64,000 bases of DNA, taken from NCBI RefSeq assembly GCF_030252325.1, contig NZ_CP126981.1, positions 2,294,001 through 2,358,000 of the forward strand. Direction: 5' to 3'. Both the position numbers and the translations under genes were made by a program. Shown piece by piece: positions 1 to 13,121 of this stretch. This DNA comes from Candidatus Mycobacterium wuenschmannii (GTDB taxonomy: Bacteria; Actinomycetota; Actinomycetes; Mycobacteriales; Mycobacteriaceae). The notes beneath the pieces are model-generated. The model was not told the DNA's origin. It searched no databases and saw only the letters and a program-made list of their open reading frames with translations. How positions within the stretch are numbered: position 1 is the stretch's first letter; every line of letters starts with the position of its first letter.

Positions 1-2582
<2,582 letters not shown>

Positions 2583-2583
<1 letters not shown>

Positions 2584-5500
2584 CAGATGCCCCTTTCACT
2601 GCCAGCCGGTGCCGACTCCACGCTGTCGAACAGCTCGCCCAATATGCCGCCGTCCGAATCGCCCAAAATGTCGATGTCGTTATCCGATTCCGGCTGTGGT
2701 GCCACCTTTTTCGCAAGGTGTTCCGCGAGCGCAACGATAGTCGGATAGTTGAACAGCATGGTCGCGGATAGCTCGATCCCGACAAACAATTCCGTGTCCC
2801 GCCGGACCGACATCGCCATCACCGAGTTGAGCCCGTATTCGGCGAACGGCCGGTCCAGGTCGAGGTCGGCCTCGGCCAGGTGCAGCTCGCGGGCCAGGAT
2901 CGCGCGCAGACCAATCTGCAACTGCTCGCGAACGTCCTCGGGGTCCATCTCCGACCAGGCCGGGGTCGCCGCGCGCGGCTCGTCGGCACCGGATTCTGCG
3001 TCGGCCGAAGCCATCGGCGCCATGACCGCCTGCGCGACGTCGTAGCGGGCCAGGTGGTCCCAGGCCGCGAACGCCTCCTCGGCCGTGATCGCGCGGGATC
3101 CGAGCCGCTCGAGTTCGGCCAGCGCGATCTGCGCCTCGGCACCGAAGCCGAGCCCGCGCCAGGCCACCCAGTCCTGGCTGACGGTGAAGTCGCCCTGGCG
3201 GTGCCGGGCCTGCGCCAGGCCGTCGAGGTAAGCGTTGGCCGCCGCGTAGGCGCCCTGGCCCGGAACGCCGAACACCGCGCCGGCCGCGGCCGTCAGGAAC
3301 AGGAAGTCGAGGGTGCCCGGCGGGAAGGTCTCGTGCAGCACCTGTGCACCCGCGATCTTCGGCCAGACGGTGCGGCGCAGCCGGCCCTCTTCCAGCTCGG
3401 TGAACAGCTCGGCGTCGGTGATGCCGGCGCCGTGCACGACGCCGCGGATCGGTGCCGCGCCTTCCTCGTCGCGCTTGGCCAGCAGGGCCTGCACGGCCTC
3501 GACCGAGCCGATGTCGAGGGCGACGGCTTCGACGACCACGCCGCGGGCCTCGAGCGCCCGGATCGCGCTGATCTTCTCCCGCGTGGCGGAGTCGTTGCCG
3601 TCGCTGTCCCAGTCGCGACGCCGCGGCAGTGCGGTGCGGCCGGCCAGGATCAGTCGCCGGGCACCGCGGTCCGCGAGCCACCCCGCGGTCAGCAGGCCGA
3701 GCGCACCCAGTCCACCGGTGACCAAGTAGGCCGCGTCCGGGCGGCAGCGCAGTGGCTCGCGCGCCGGCTCACCGGTCACGGTCTTGAGACCGGGCGCGGT
3801 GAATTCGCCGTCGCGCAGCGACAGGATCGACTTGGCCGGGGTGCGCAGCATCGGGGCCAGTGCCGGAATCAGGGCACCGATCGCGGCGTCCTCCGGCAGG
3901 TCGACCAGACCACCCCACAGCTGCGGCTGCTCGGCGCGGATGACGCCGGCGGTGCCCCACAGCGGGCTCTGCGCGACGGCGGCGTCCGAGCTGCCCTCGC
4001 GCACCCCGCGGGTGACGATCCACAGCGTGGCCGGGTGGCTCTCGTCGCGCTCGGCCAGCGTGCGAACCAGCTCCACCAGCTCCATAGACATCCGCACGGC
4101 GCCGTCGACATGGCTTTCGCCGGAACGGGATTCGGCGACGTAGAGCACGTAGCGCGCGTCGGCGATGGCGGCCGTCTGGTAGCCGCCGCCCGCCAGCCCG
4201 TCGCGCAGTCCGCCGGCAATCTCGTTGTCGCCCAACACCGCAAGGGTGCTCGCGCCGGCGACATGCTCGCCGTCGTCGGGAGTGAACGGCTGCCAGTCGA
4301 TGGCGTGCACCATCGCGGTCGGGTCGTCGCTGCGGCCGGCGGCGGCCGCGTCGACCGCGGCGTAGCGCAGTCCGCGCACTTCGAGGACGGTCCCCCCGTC
4401 CGGTGCGGTGGCGGTGATGTCGACGACGAGTTCGTCGTCGTTGCCGCCGCGACGGCGCACCTCGACGCGACCGCGCGAGTCGGCGAGTGCGTCGGCGAAT
4501 CGCACACTGGCGATCGCGGCCGGAACCATCAGGCGGGGATTATCGCTGTCCAGCAGCCGGGCGACGTGAATTGCGGCGTCCAGCAATGCAACTGACGATG
4601 CCTGCGTGAGTTCGACGTCGGCGTGCAGTTCGCCGGCCTTGGCTGCGCACGAGCCGATCGACCAGCCGAAGGGGCGGCCCTCGCTGCCCCAGGTCTGCCA
4701 GAACGAGGTCACCTCGTCGTCGGAGAACTCGCCGTCAACCGCACCCGCGGCGGCGACGGCGTCTGCCGGGCCGGTGGCCGGGACGTCGCGGGCGATGCGC
4801 GCGGTGGCGTGCCGGATCCAGCCCGACCCCGAGGCGCTCGAGGACACCGTGACGGATCCCCCGTCGGCGACGACCTGGACGGCCCGTGACTCGCCGACCA
4901 CGATCGGGTAGTCGAAGCGGATGTCGGACAGCGCGGCGGCGTCGTACTCGCTGGCCGCGGTCGAAAGGGTCTGCAGCAGAACCGAAATCGGGATGATCTC
5001 GACGCCGTTGTTGTGGTGCGCGCCCGGGTACGGCTTGGTGCTGGACGCCAGCCGGGCCTGCCACAGGTGCGTGGGCGGCGACGCGGCCACCGGGATGTGC
5101 TGGCCCAGCAGGGTTCCGCGCTGCGGCGCAGTCTCGGCGGTCTTCACGAACTCGTCGGGGCTGATCCAGTGCTTCGCGTGGTGCCACGGCGCACTCGGCA
5201 GCACCGGGTGCGGCTCGGGCGGGTGCGGCTGCGTCGGCGGGCGCAGGACGTGTGTGCTGTTGAGGTTGGTGTGGAAGCTGACGGTGTCATCGCCCTTGCG
5301 CGACAACGTCCCAACGCTGTGGTGGTGCGATGACTCCAGGGTCTCGGTGATCGCGTGGGCCAGCGTGGGGTGCGGGCTGACCTCGACGAAGGTGGCGTGC
5401 TGCGCGGCGGCGACGGTGACGGCCTGGTGCAGCTTCACCGGCTGGCGCACGTTGTCGGCCCAGTAGTCGGCGTCCAGCGTCGGCGCGGTGTTCGGGTCGG

Positions 5501-7865
5501 CGACGGTGGAGATGAACGGGATGGTCGGCGCCTGAGGCTTCAAATCGGCCAGCTCCGAACGCAATTCGGCGAGGATCGGGTCCATCAGCGACGTGTGCGA
5601 GGCGACTTCCATGTTCACCCGGCGCGCGAAGCGCTCCTGCGCACTGGCCGCCTCGATCGCGGCGTCGACCTGTGGCACCGCGCCGGCGATCACCGTCTGG
5701 CGCGGCGACAGCAATCCCGCGATGCTCACCTCGGGGTAGTCGGCGAGGAACGCCGTCGCCGCGTCGGCGTCCATCTCGAGCAGGCCGACCGCGCCCTGGC
5801 CCGCCAGCCGCGACATCAGCCGCGACCGGATTCCGATGACCCGCAGGCCCTCGTCCGGGGTGAGCGCCCCGGCCACCACGGCCGCGGTCACCTCCCCCAT
5901 CGAATGTCCAATCACCGCATCGGGTTCCACGCCGTAGGAGCGCCACAGCGCGGTCAGTGCCAGCTGCAGACCCATCAGCACGGGTTGCACGCGGGCGTCG
6001 CCGGTCACTCGCTGCCCCTCGGCGAGTATCTGGTGCAGCGAGAACCGCATGTGCTCGACGAACAGCGGCTCCAATTCCTCGACGGCCGCGGCGAACACCG
6101 GCTCGTCGAGGAGCAGTTGCCGACCCATGCCGGCCCACTGCGAACCCTGACCGGAGTACACGAAAACCGTTCCGGGCTTACACAATCCCTCGTGCGGTTC
6201 GACAAGCCCGATCGCGGTCTGGCCGGCCGCCAGCGCCTGCAGGCCGGCGACCGCATTGGCGCGGTCGCGCACGGCCAGCGTCGCGAACGACTTGTGCTGC
6301 GTGCGGTGGTGGTTGAGCGTGTGGGCGATGTCGACCAGTGGCACCGCGGCGCCCGCGCCGATCATCCAGTCCGCCAGCGTGGCCGCCGTCGAGGCGATGC
6401 GCGCCGGTGTCTTACCCGAGACCACCAGCGTGGTGATCGTCGGTTCCGGTTGTGGCGCAACCACTTCGGCGGCCGGCGCCTGCTCGATGATCACGTGGGC
6501 GTTGGTGCCGCTGACACCGAACGACGACACCCCGGCCCGGCGCGCGCGGTCGACGGCCGGCCAGTCCATGCCGTCGGCTGCGATGGTGAACTGCGCCGCC
6601 CCCTCGACCGCGTTGGGCGTCAATTGGGTGAAGTGCAGGTGCCGCGGAATCTCGCCGTGCTGCACGGTGAGCACGGTCTTGATGAATCCGGCGATGCCGG
6701 CGGCCGACTCGAGGTGGCCGACATTGGTCTTGACCGACCCGAGCACCAGCGGTGCCGAACCGGCCCGATCGCCGAAAACCTGGTGCAGAGCGCCCAATTC
6801 GATCGGATCGCCCAGTGCGGTGCCGGTGCCGTGGGCCTCGATGTAGTCGATCTCCGACGGCTCGAGGCGCGCCGCGGCGAGCGCCGCACGGAGGACGGCC
6901 TGCTGGGCCGGACCACTCGGCACGGTCTGCCCGCTACTCGGCCCGTCCTGGTTGACCGCCGACCCGCGGACCACGGCGAGCACCGAATCCCCGTCGCGCA
7001 CAGCGTCACTCAGTCGCTTGAGCACCACGACGCCGCACCCTTCGCTGCGCACGTAGCCGTCGGCGTCGGCGTCGAACGTCTTGCAGCGGCCGTCGGGAGC
7101 GAGCATCCCCCAGCGGGAGGTGGCGATGCTGTTCTCCGGGCTGAGCATCAGGTTCACGCCGGCGGCCAGCGCCTGATCGCTTTCGCGGCGGCGCAGACTC
7201 TGGCAGGCCAGGTGGACGGTGACCAGCGAAGACGAGCAGGCGGTGTCCAGCGCGACCGCGGGACCATGCGCGCCCAGGAAGTAGGACAGCCGACCGGCCG
7301 CGAAGTTCGCCGCGTTGCCGAATGGCACGTGCGGGTCGACCTCTTCCGGCGGCAGCTTGCCGGACAGGCTCAGCCCGTAGTCGTGCGTCGTCGTTCCGAC
7401 GAAGACGGAGGTCTGGCTGCCGCGGATCATCGGCGCGGTGATGCCCGCGTTTTCCAGTGCCTCCCAAGTGACTTCGAGCAGCAGCCGCTGCTGTGGATCC
7501 ATCGCCGCGGCCTCCCGCGGCGAGATCCCGAAGAACTCGGCATCGAACTCGTCGGGCTGCCAAGAGGTGAGGAATCCACCGTCCTTGCTGACGATCGTGC
7601 CCGGGATGGAGTGGTCGTCGGCGAAGAAGGCGTCGGCGTCCCAGCGCTCCGGCGGAACCTGCACGATGCCGCTGCGGCCGTCCTGCAGCAACTGCCAGAA
7701 CTGGTCGGGGGTGTTCGCGCCGCCGGGCAGCCGGCAGCCGATGCCGATCACCGCGATCGGTTCGGTGTCACCTTTTTCCGCGATCTCCAGCCGCGCGGTC
7801 AGATCGTCGATCTTGCGCAACGCCTCGGTGATGATGGCCCGACGGTCCGACGGTGCAGCAGTCAT
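2583..7865 (-). CDS. Modular type I polyketide synthase, KS-AT-DH-KR-ACP
   Basis: The protein is 1760 residues and starts at ATG 7865 behind a GGGGGGAG ribosome site; a 39-codon upstream extension is disregarded. A short N-terminal coiled coil (about residues 8-30) looks like a PKS docking segment. The KS has Cys210, His345 and His384. The AT has Ser655 in GHSMGE and a VASH motif, inferred methylmalonyl-type. The dehydratase has His950 in HxxxGxxxxP and Asp1096 in DAAIH. The ketoreductase (about 1375-1610) has the NADP motif TGGLGALG and keeps Tyr1540 and Asn1544, but the usual catalytic serine position is Ala1527. The ACP has Ser1681 in GLNS. No enoylreductase is present. It is the upstream partner of the PpsA-like gene, overlapping it by one base, and lies 258 bp downstream of the FAAL gene. 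Confidence 0.92.
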
Positions 7866-8056
7866 CGCGCTCCCCCCGGTCTGTCGGAAAGTTGTAGTCG
7901 TCGTACACCGTGTGCGAGAACCGCGGCCTCGCCCACCGATGTCATCCGGGCGTGTCCAGTCGGTTCGCCTCGTCGCGCCCACAACGTTCTACCCAGCCGA
8001 AGTGACTGATGTTACCGCCACACGGCTGTTGCCGAAGGTACCCCCCCTGCACAGCG

Positions 8057-8084
8057 GACACTGAAAAACTGTACGAAGACACTG
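8057..8084. repeat. 7-bp direct repeat with 21-bp period upstream of the PKS operon
   Basis: GACACTG occurs at 8057-8063 and again at 8078-8084, exactly 21 bp apart, with AAAAACTGTACGAA between the copies. The pair lies in the 258-bp gap between the FAAL stop and the first PKS start, on the upstream side for minus-strand transcription. Two helical turns of spacing is what a dimeric regulator would need, but a 7-bp repeat can arise by chance. Confidence 0.25.
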
Positions 8085-8123
8085 GCTTTACTCCCGCTGC
8101 GGTGCAAAGCCGTCGGGACTCCA

Positions 8124-9869
8124 CTAAGCGGTGGAATCCAAACGGCTGAAGTCGTCCTGTTGGTAGACCTCAACACACGATGAACGGCGGATCTTCCCAC
8201 TCGTGGTGATCGGAATCGAGCCGGGCGGAACCAGGACGAGGTCGGCCACCCGCAGTCCGTGCGACTGCGAAATGGCTGACGTGACTTGCGCTCTCACGTC
8301 GCGGAGACGGTCCTGCATCTCCTTCGTGTTGCCCTTGTCCTTGAGCTCGGCGATCACGATCAGACGCTCGGTACGACCGTCCTCGATGGAGATGGCCGCG
8401 ACGCGACCGCCACTGATCTCCTGCGTAGTGGCCTCGATGTCGTCGGGGTAGTGGTTCCGCCCGTCGACGATCAGCAGGTCCTTGATGCGGCCGATGATGT
8501 ACAGCTCGCCCTCGTGGATCGTGCCCAGGTCACCGGTGCGCAGCCACGGACCCAGCGGGGTTCCGCTCGTCGGGTCGACCAGCTGACCACCGAAGGCCTT
8601 CTGCGTCTCCTGCGGCTTGCGCCAGTAGCCGGCGGCGATGTTGTCGCCGTGCAGCCAGATCTCGCCGACCATGCCCGCCGGGTTCTCCACCCGGGTCTCC
8701 GGGTCGACGATGCGAATGGTGGACGCGCGCGGCGTTCCGACGCCGACCAGCTCGACCCCGTTATCGGTGTCGCAGGCCTCGGCGTGGCCGGCGGACAGCT
8801 TCTCGTAGTCGAACGTCGCGACGGTCGGCGGCTTGTTCGGGCCCGAGGAGTTGACGTAGACCATCGCCTCGGCCAGGCCGTAGGACGGCTTCAGCGAGCT
8901 GGCCGGGAAGCCGAACTGAGAGAAGCGGTCGGTGAAGCGCTTGATGGTCGCGGAGTGCACCCGCTCGCTGCCGGACAGGATGGTGTGCACGCCGGACAGG
9001 TCGAGACCTTCCATGTCCTCGTCGGTGGTCCGGCGGGCCGCCAGCTCGAACGCGAAGTTCGGCACTGCGGTGAAGACGCGGGTGTTGGTCGCCATCTCCT
9101 GGACCCAGCGGGCCGGCCGCTGCAGAAAGGCCATCGGGCTCATCAGCACCGAGTGCAGACCCATGGTCAGCGCGCCGGTGATGCCCAGCAGCAGGCCCAT
9201 GTCGTGGTAGACGGGCAGCCAGGACACCAGCGTGGTGTCCGACGGCGGCACCGCACCCTCGGCCTCGAAGTAGTCGTCGCGCACCTGCTGGCAGTTGGCC
9301 AGGATGTTCTTGTGCGTGACCACGACGCCCTTGGGCGTGCGGGTGGAGCCGGAGGTGTACTGCAGCAGGGCGGTCTTGGTCCGCGGCGCGGGCGGGACGT
9401 TGAAGTCGGGCTCCGCGGTCAGGTCGAGGCTGTCGACCTCGATCAGCGCCGGCGCCTTGCCGGGCAACGACCGGGCGCAGCCCACGACGTCGTCGACGAC
9501 AGCGGAGGTGGTCAGCAGCACGGTCGGAGCGCAGTCCTGGAGTGCCGCCGTCGCCCGCTCGTCGTGGGCGCCGAACTGCGGCACCGGCAGCGGGACCGCC
9601 ACCAGACCGGCTTCCAGCGCGCCGTAGAAGGCGACGACGTAGTCCAGGCCTTGGTTGGCGAGGATCGCGGCGCGGTCGCCAGGGGCGCCGACCCGGGAGA
9701 TCTCGGCGGCCAGCGTCTGCACACGGCCGTAGAGCTCGCCCCAGTTGAGCGTCTGGCGATACCCGGCCGGGTCGACGTCGAAGTCGAGGTACGTGTAAGC
9801 CGGTGCTTCCGGCTGCTGCCGGGCCCATTCACGTAGAACTGCGGCAATCGATGCGTCGGTTACTGCCAT
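8124..9869 (-). CDS. Fatty acyl-AMP ligase, FadD26-like (FAAL)
   Basis: This 581-residue adenylate-forming enzyme aligns along its length with M. tuberculosis FadD26. It carries the phosphate loop YTSGSTRTPKG, the GYWRKP and WLRTGDLG motifs, and a C-terminal lid ending ITTSGKIRRSSC. Family role: it activates a long-chain fatty acid as acyl-AMP and hands it to a PKS carrier domain, rather than making acyl-CoA. I chose ATG 9869 (AVTDASIAAVL follows) with AAGGGG about 11 nt upstream, rather than a GTG four codons earlier. It sits directly upstream of the two PKS genes on the same strand, the same order as fadD26-ppsA, so it probably supplies their starter acyl group. The 258-bp gap to the PKS leaves room for a second promoter. 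Confidence 0.92.
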   Translation of the reverse strand: MAVTDASIAAVLREWARQQPEAPAYTYLDFDVDPAGYRQTLNWGELYGRVQTLAAEISRVGAPGDRAAILANQGLDYVVAFYGALEAGLVAVPLPVPQFGAHDERATAALQDCAPTVLLTTSAVVDDVVGCARSLPGKAPALIEVDSLDLTAEPDFNVPPAPRTKTALLQYTSGSTRTPKGVVVTHKNILANCQQVRDDYFEAEGAVPPSDTTLVSWLPVYHDMGLLLGITGALTMGLHSVLMSPMAFLQRPARWVQEMATNTRVFTAVPNFAFELAARRTTDEDMEGLDLSGVHTILSGSERVHSATIKRFTDRFSQFGFPASSLKPSYGLAEAMVYVNSSGPNKPPTVATFDYEKLSAGHAEACDTDNGVELVGVGTPRASTIRIVDPETRVENPAGMVGEIWLHGDNIAAGYWRKPQETQKAFGGQLVDPTSGTPLGPWLRTGDLGTIHEGELYIIGRIKDLLIVDGRNHYPDDIEATTQEISGGRVAAISIEDGRTERLIVIAELKDKGNTKEMQDRLRDVRAQVTSAISQSHGLRVADLVLVPPGSIPITTSGKIRRSSCVEVYQQDDFSRLDSTA

Positions 9870-10518
9870 CGGGACCACCACCCCTTAGATCTAGAGCCCC
9901 GGACACCAACTAGACGGGCGCTTGTGATGCAGGAGATTAACAGGGGCCTCGCGCATCTCGGACCAAAAACCCAAGAACTTAATGCCTGCGCCAAACATAA
10001 GACCCGCTCCGGCCAGCGTCATTGCTGGGACCATAGGTTTGCTATACGCGCCGCTTCCGGAGATGTCCACTCGCCGGGCACAGCGGCTCCACCTTACCGG
10101 ACGGTCAGTTCGATCGCCCAATTATTAATAAAGAAAAGACTTGCCGCCCCTTTTGCGTGGTGGCGGGGGTGTAGGTCGTTCTGACGCGGCGCGGGCCGGC
10201 CACCTGCGGTCGGGATGGGCCCGTGTGACCCCTGTGCCGAGCGTGAAACCTCCGCCAACGAGGGGGTTTGCTGGGTTTCGCCACGCCGACGCGCTGATGT
10301 GGCGTTATTCACTTTTTCTCAGAATCCCCAGTTGAACGCGGTCGGTGGCCAAGCGCGGTACCCCGAACCGGTACGGGGCAGCCGAGCCGTCCAAGTTATC
10401 GGTCGTTATATCCAAGTTATTGGCGATAAACTATTGTTTGGGAACAATGCACGAAAGCTTTTCGATTGACGATTGCGTCAGCTTTTTATTGCCGACAATC
10501 GCCATTTTTTACAGCGGC
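9870..10518. other. 649-bp intergenic region between thioesterase and FAAL genes
   Basis: This stretch is clearly more AT-rich than its surroundings, especially 10110-10145 and 10390-10515, and probably carries the promoter of the FAAL-PKS operon on the minus strand. A short minus-strand frame ends at 9891, 21 bp before the FAAL start; from Met at 10034 or 10022 it would give a 47- or 43-residue peptide with one glycine-rich hydrophobic segment. Its third codon positions are not strongly GC-rich, unlike real genes here, so I do not call it a gene. No RNA gene was recognised. Confidence 0.5.
10390..10423. promoter_or_regulatory. Near-identical 13-bp direct repeats, 21 bp apart
   Basis: TCCAAGTTATCGG at 10390-10402 and TCCAAGTTATTGG at 10411-10423 match at 12 of 13 bases and start exactly 21 bp apart. 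They lie in the AT-rich region about 520 bp upstream of the FAAL start and about 95 bp downstream of the thioesterase stop. Two copies on the same DNA face are consistent with an operator for a regulator of the lipid cluster. The regulator is not identified. Confidence 0.4.
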
Positions 10519-11229
10519 TCAACCTCTACAAGAGGACAAGATCTTCGGCTCGATCTCGCTTACCAACTCAGCGATGTGGTCGGTCAGATAAAAATGATGT
10601 CCGGGAAAAGCTTTCATAGTGAACTCAGAAGATGTGCGATCCACCCACGGCTGCACCTTCTCCGGGGTTGCCACTTCGTCGTCGGAGCCCAGGAACGCCG
10701 AGATTGGGCAGGACAACTTCTCACCCGGCGGACAGTCGTATTTAGAGATCGCCTTGAGGCCACGCAGCGTCGGCAAGATGCTCGCCGCGAACTCTTCGTT
10801 CTCGAGGAACTCGGGATTGACACCCGTCATCTCACTCACCGCGTCCAGCAGGCCGCGGTCCGACTCGGGGATGTGTTCGTAGCCGACGTGGCCGGGCGCC
10901 GCGACGGCCGAGACGAACAGTGCGGCAATCGGACTGCCCGCCTGCTCGAACCGGCGGGCCACCTCGAACGCCAGCAGGCCGCCCATGCTGTGGCCGAAGA
11001 AGGCGTACTTCTCCTCCGGGTCCTGCGGGGGCTTGATCATCTGGCAAACCTTGTCGGCCAGATCGCCGATCGTGGTGAACGACCCGAGGTCGTGATTACC
11101 GCCGCGTCCCGGATACCGAACGGCGACGCGTTTGATATCGCTGGCAAAGGCTTTGGCGAAGGGAACGTAAAACTCGGCCGATCCCCCGGCGTGCGGAAAG
11201 ATGAAAAGCTTTGGTGGCTGCCCAGTCAC
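10519..11229 (-). CDS. Type II thioesterase, TesA-like
   Basis: This alpha/beta hydrolase of 236 residues closely resembles M. tuberculosis TesA. It begins LFIFPHAGG, has the nucleophile Ser81 in GHSMGG, the acid near Asp183-184 (GSDDE) and the histidine in GHHF (211-212). Family role: such enzymes release or proofread acyl chains on modular PKS or NRPS carrier domains, and TesA acts in phthiocerol dimycocerosate synthesis. The start is a GTG at 11229; the conserved first strand begins only seven residues later, so no later start is possible. It is on the same strand as the FAAL and PKS genes but 650 bp upstream, so it may be a separate transcription unit serving the same pathway. Confidence 0.9.
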   Translation of the reverse strand: MTGQPPKLFIFPHAGGSAEFYVPFAKAFASDIKRVAVRYPGRGGNHDLGSFTTIGDLADKVCQMIKPPQDPEEKYAFFGHSMGGLLAFEVARRFEQAGSPIAALFVSAVAAPGHVGYEHIPESDRGLLDAVSEMTGVNPEFLENEEFAASILPTLRGLKAISKYDCPPGEKLSCPISAFLGSDDEVATPEKVQPWVDRTSSEFTMKAFPGHHFYLTDHIAELVSEIEPKILSSCRG

Positions 11230-11529
11230 GCGGCAACGATACAGTCCCCACGATGTGTGGCCGGGAAGGGCGCGGCGGGGCCGGCCCGAACCACTCGGAC
11301 TTAACGGCGTTCAGTTAATCAATTGAAAACCTGTGAAAAAGCCAAGAAATAACTGAGCCTTTTTCGAGAGATGCGGTTTCGCGATTCATCTATCGCGGAT
11401 CGCAAAAAAGCCTTACGATTTCCCCGCCACCACGTGTGGCAATCGCTCTAGGGGAGGTCTATCCAAACGCTCAGGTTCGAGTACTGTCCGCAGGCAGTGC
11501 GTGCCGGGGTCGTGGGAAAGGGTTAGAAG
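11230..11529. other. 300-bp divergent intergenic region, thioesterase / PE
   Basis: This AT-rich divergent spacer must hold the promoters for the minus-strand thioesterase and the plus-strand PE-PPE-esx cassette. It includes an inverted repeat, CGCGAT (11380-11385) and ATCGCG (11392-11397) separated by 6 bp, about 130 bp upstream of the PE start. The ribosome site of the PE gene (AAAGGG) lies at the right end. No small gene is evident. Confidence 0.45.
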
Positions 11530-11826
11530 ATGTTCGTTACTACTCAACCAGACGTGTTGCAGGGGGCTGCAGGCACGCTGTCCGGTATCGGGGACGCGAT
11601 GGTTGCGCGCAACTCCGCCGCGGCCGCGCCGACGACAAGCCTGGCGCCGGCGGCGTCGGACCTGGTGTCCGCGATGACGGCGGCTCAGTTCGGCCAGCAT
11701 GGCGCGCTGTATCAGCAGATCGCCGCTCAGGCCGCCGAGGTGCACGAGGCACTCGTGCAGGCGCTGCGCTCGGGCGCCGGCGCCTACGCGTTGACCGAAG
11801 CGGCCAACGCCGCGACGGCCGGCTAG
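11530..11826 (+). CDS. PE family protein (PE13-like)
   Basis: A 98-residue PE-only protein, the usual length for the short PE class paired with PPE proteins. It begins MFVTTQPDVL and ends in the alanine-rich segment ALTEAANAATAG. Residues YALTE near the C-terminus fit the YxxxD/E secretion signal of type VII substrates. AAAGGG lies about 10 nt upstream of ATG. It is 15 bp upstream of a PPE gene and leads a PE-PPE-esx-esx cassette with the order of M. tuberculosis PE13-PPE18-esxK-esxL. The PE protein is expected to form a helical heterodimer with the PPE product for export through ESX-5. Confidence 0.93.
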   Translation: MFVTTQPDVLQGAAGTLSGIGDAMVARNSAAAAPTTSLAPAASDLVSAMTAAQFGQHGALYQQIAAQAAEVHEALVQALRSGAGAYALTEAANAATAG

Positions 11827-11841
11827 GTAGGACGTAGGTCG

Positions 11842-13065
11842 ATGAGCTTTTCGCTGATACCACCGGAGATCAACTCCGCGCTGATGTATTCCGGCGCGGG
11901 GTCTGGTCCGTTGTTGGAGGCCGCGACGGCCTGGGACGAGTTGGCCGCCGATCTCGAGGCGACCGCGACCCAGTACCAAACCGCGGTCACCAACCTGACG
12001 ACCGGGCCGTGGCTCGGGCCGTCATCGGCTCACATGGCCTCGGCCGCCGAGCCGTACATCGCTTGGATGCAGGGCACCGCCGCGACGGCCGCCCAGACCG
12101 GCGCTCAGGCCAAGGCCGCGGCCGCCGCGTACCAGACGGCGTACACGTCGATGGTTCCGCCGCCGGTGATCGAGGCCAACCGCGCCATGCTCACCACGCT
12201 GGTGTCCAACAACTTCCTCGGTCAGAACACCGGGGCGATCGCCCAGAACGAGGCGGAGTACCTGGAGATGTGGATCCAGGACGCGTTGGGCATGGACACC
12301 TACAGCCAGGCCTCGACGGCATCGTCGACGCTGCCCGAGCACGTGGCGGCACCATTGGTGACGAGCGGGTCGGACGCCACCGCAGCTGCTGCCGCGGCTG
12401 CGCCGGCTGACGTCGCCTCGAACGGTCTCGAGTCGATAATCGTGGGAGCGATCCAGGGCATCGGCAACCTGTTCGGGGGTACGAGTGTGGCCCCGCTGAC
12501 CTCGCTGACTGGCCTGTCGACCTATCTGCCAGCACTGGGTACGGCGCTTGCTGCTAACCCGTCGGCCGCCCTGCTGCCCGTCCAGGCGACGTACTACATG
12601 GGCATGCTGGGCAGCACGCCCGCTCGTATGTTCATGAGCGGCGGTGGCAGCGGCTCCGGTGCCGGTATCAGCAGCGACACGCTGGTCGGCATGAAGGACT
12701 CGCTGCTGGACAACGTCGGCAAGCTGATCGACAGCAAGGCCGGGACCGTCATGGAAGGCGTGAGCGGCCAGCTGGGCAAGTGGGGTGCCGGCATCCAAGC
12801 CGGGATCCAGGCCCAGATGTCCAACGCCATGCACGCGGGCGGACTGTCCGTGCCGCACTCCTGGCACACCGGTGCCGGTGCGGGCATGGATCGCGCCGCC
12901 CCGCTGCTGCCGGGCAACAGCGTTGCCTCGCCGAGCATGTCGACCGGCCTGCCCAGCAGCCCGTTCTCGCAGGGCCTGATGGGCGCATTGGCCGGACGCG
13001 GTATGAGCGCGATGGGTTCGCGTGTCGCCGCCAAGGTCATGCCCCGTTCGCCGGCCGGCGGATAA
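11842..13065 (+). CDS. PPE family protein, PPE-SVP subfamily (PPE18-like)
   Basis: A 407-residue PPE protein. The N-terminal PPE domain (about 1-175) starts with [12 protein letters not shown] and contains the WLGPSS segment. The C-terminal region carries the SVP motif (GLSVPHSW, near residue 335), which defines the PPE-SVP subfamily of PPE18. It pairs with the PE gene 15 bp upstream and precedes two Esx genes. Family knowledge: PPE18-type proteins are secreted by ESX-5 and surface exposed. A TAGGACG ribosome site precedes the ATG. Confidence 0.93.
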   Translation: MSFSLIPPEINSALMYSGAGSGPLLEAATAWDELAADLEATATQYQTAVTNLTTGPWLGPSSAHMASAAEPYIAWMQGTAATAAQTGAQAKAAAAAYQTAYTSMVPPPVIEANRAMLTTLVSNNFLGQNTGAIAQNEAEYLEMWIQDALGMDTYSQASTASSTLPEHVAAPLVTSGSDATAAAAAAAPADVASNGLESIIVGAIQGIGNLFGGTSVAPLTSLTGLSTYLPALGTALAANPSAALLPVQATYYMGMLGSTPARMFMSGGGSGSGAGISSDTLVGMKDSLLDNVGKLIDSKAGTVMEGVSGQLGKWGAGIQAGIQAQMSNAMHAGGLSVPHSWHTGAGAGMDRAAPLLPGNSVASPSMSTGLPSSPFSQGLMGALAGRGMSAMGSRVAAKVMPRSPAGG

Positions 13066-13121
13066 AATTCGTTATCGCACCACCACGCCCCACTGACAAA
13101 CGCCCACGATAGGAGAAAGAC

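Noticed and set aside
9891..10034. Minus-strand small hydrophobic frame just before the FAAL gene
   Set aside because: Position is suggestive, but third codon positions are not GC-rich and no homologue is recognised; kept only as a remark in the spacer entry.
9924..10184. Plus-strand frame of 86 codons in the FAAL/thioesterase spacer
   Set aside because: No ribosome site, biased composition or recognisable motif; the region looks like a promoter spacer.
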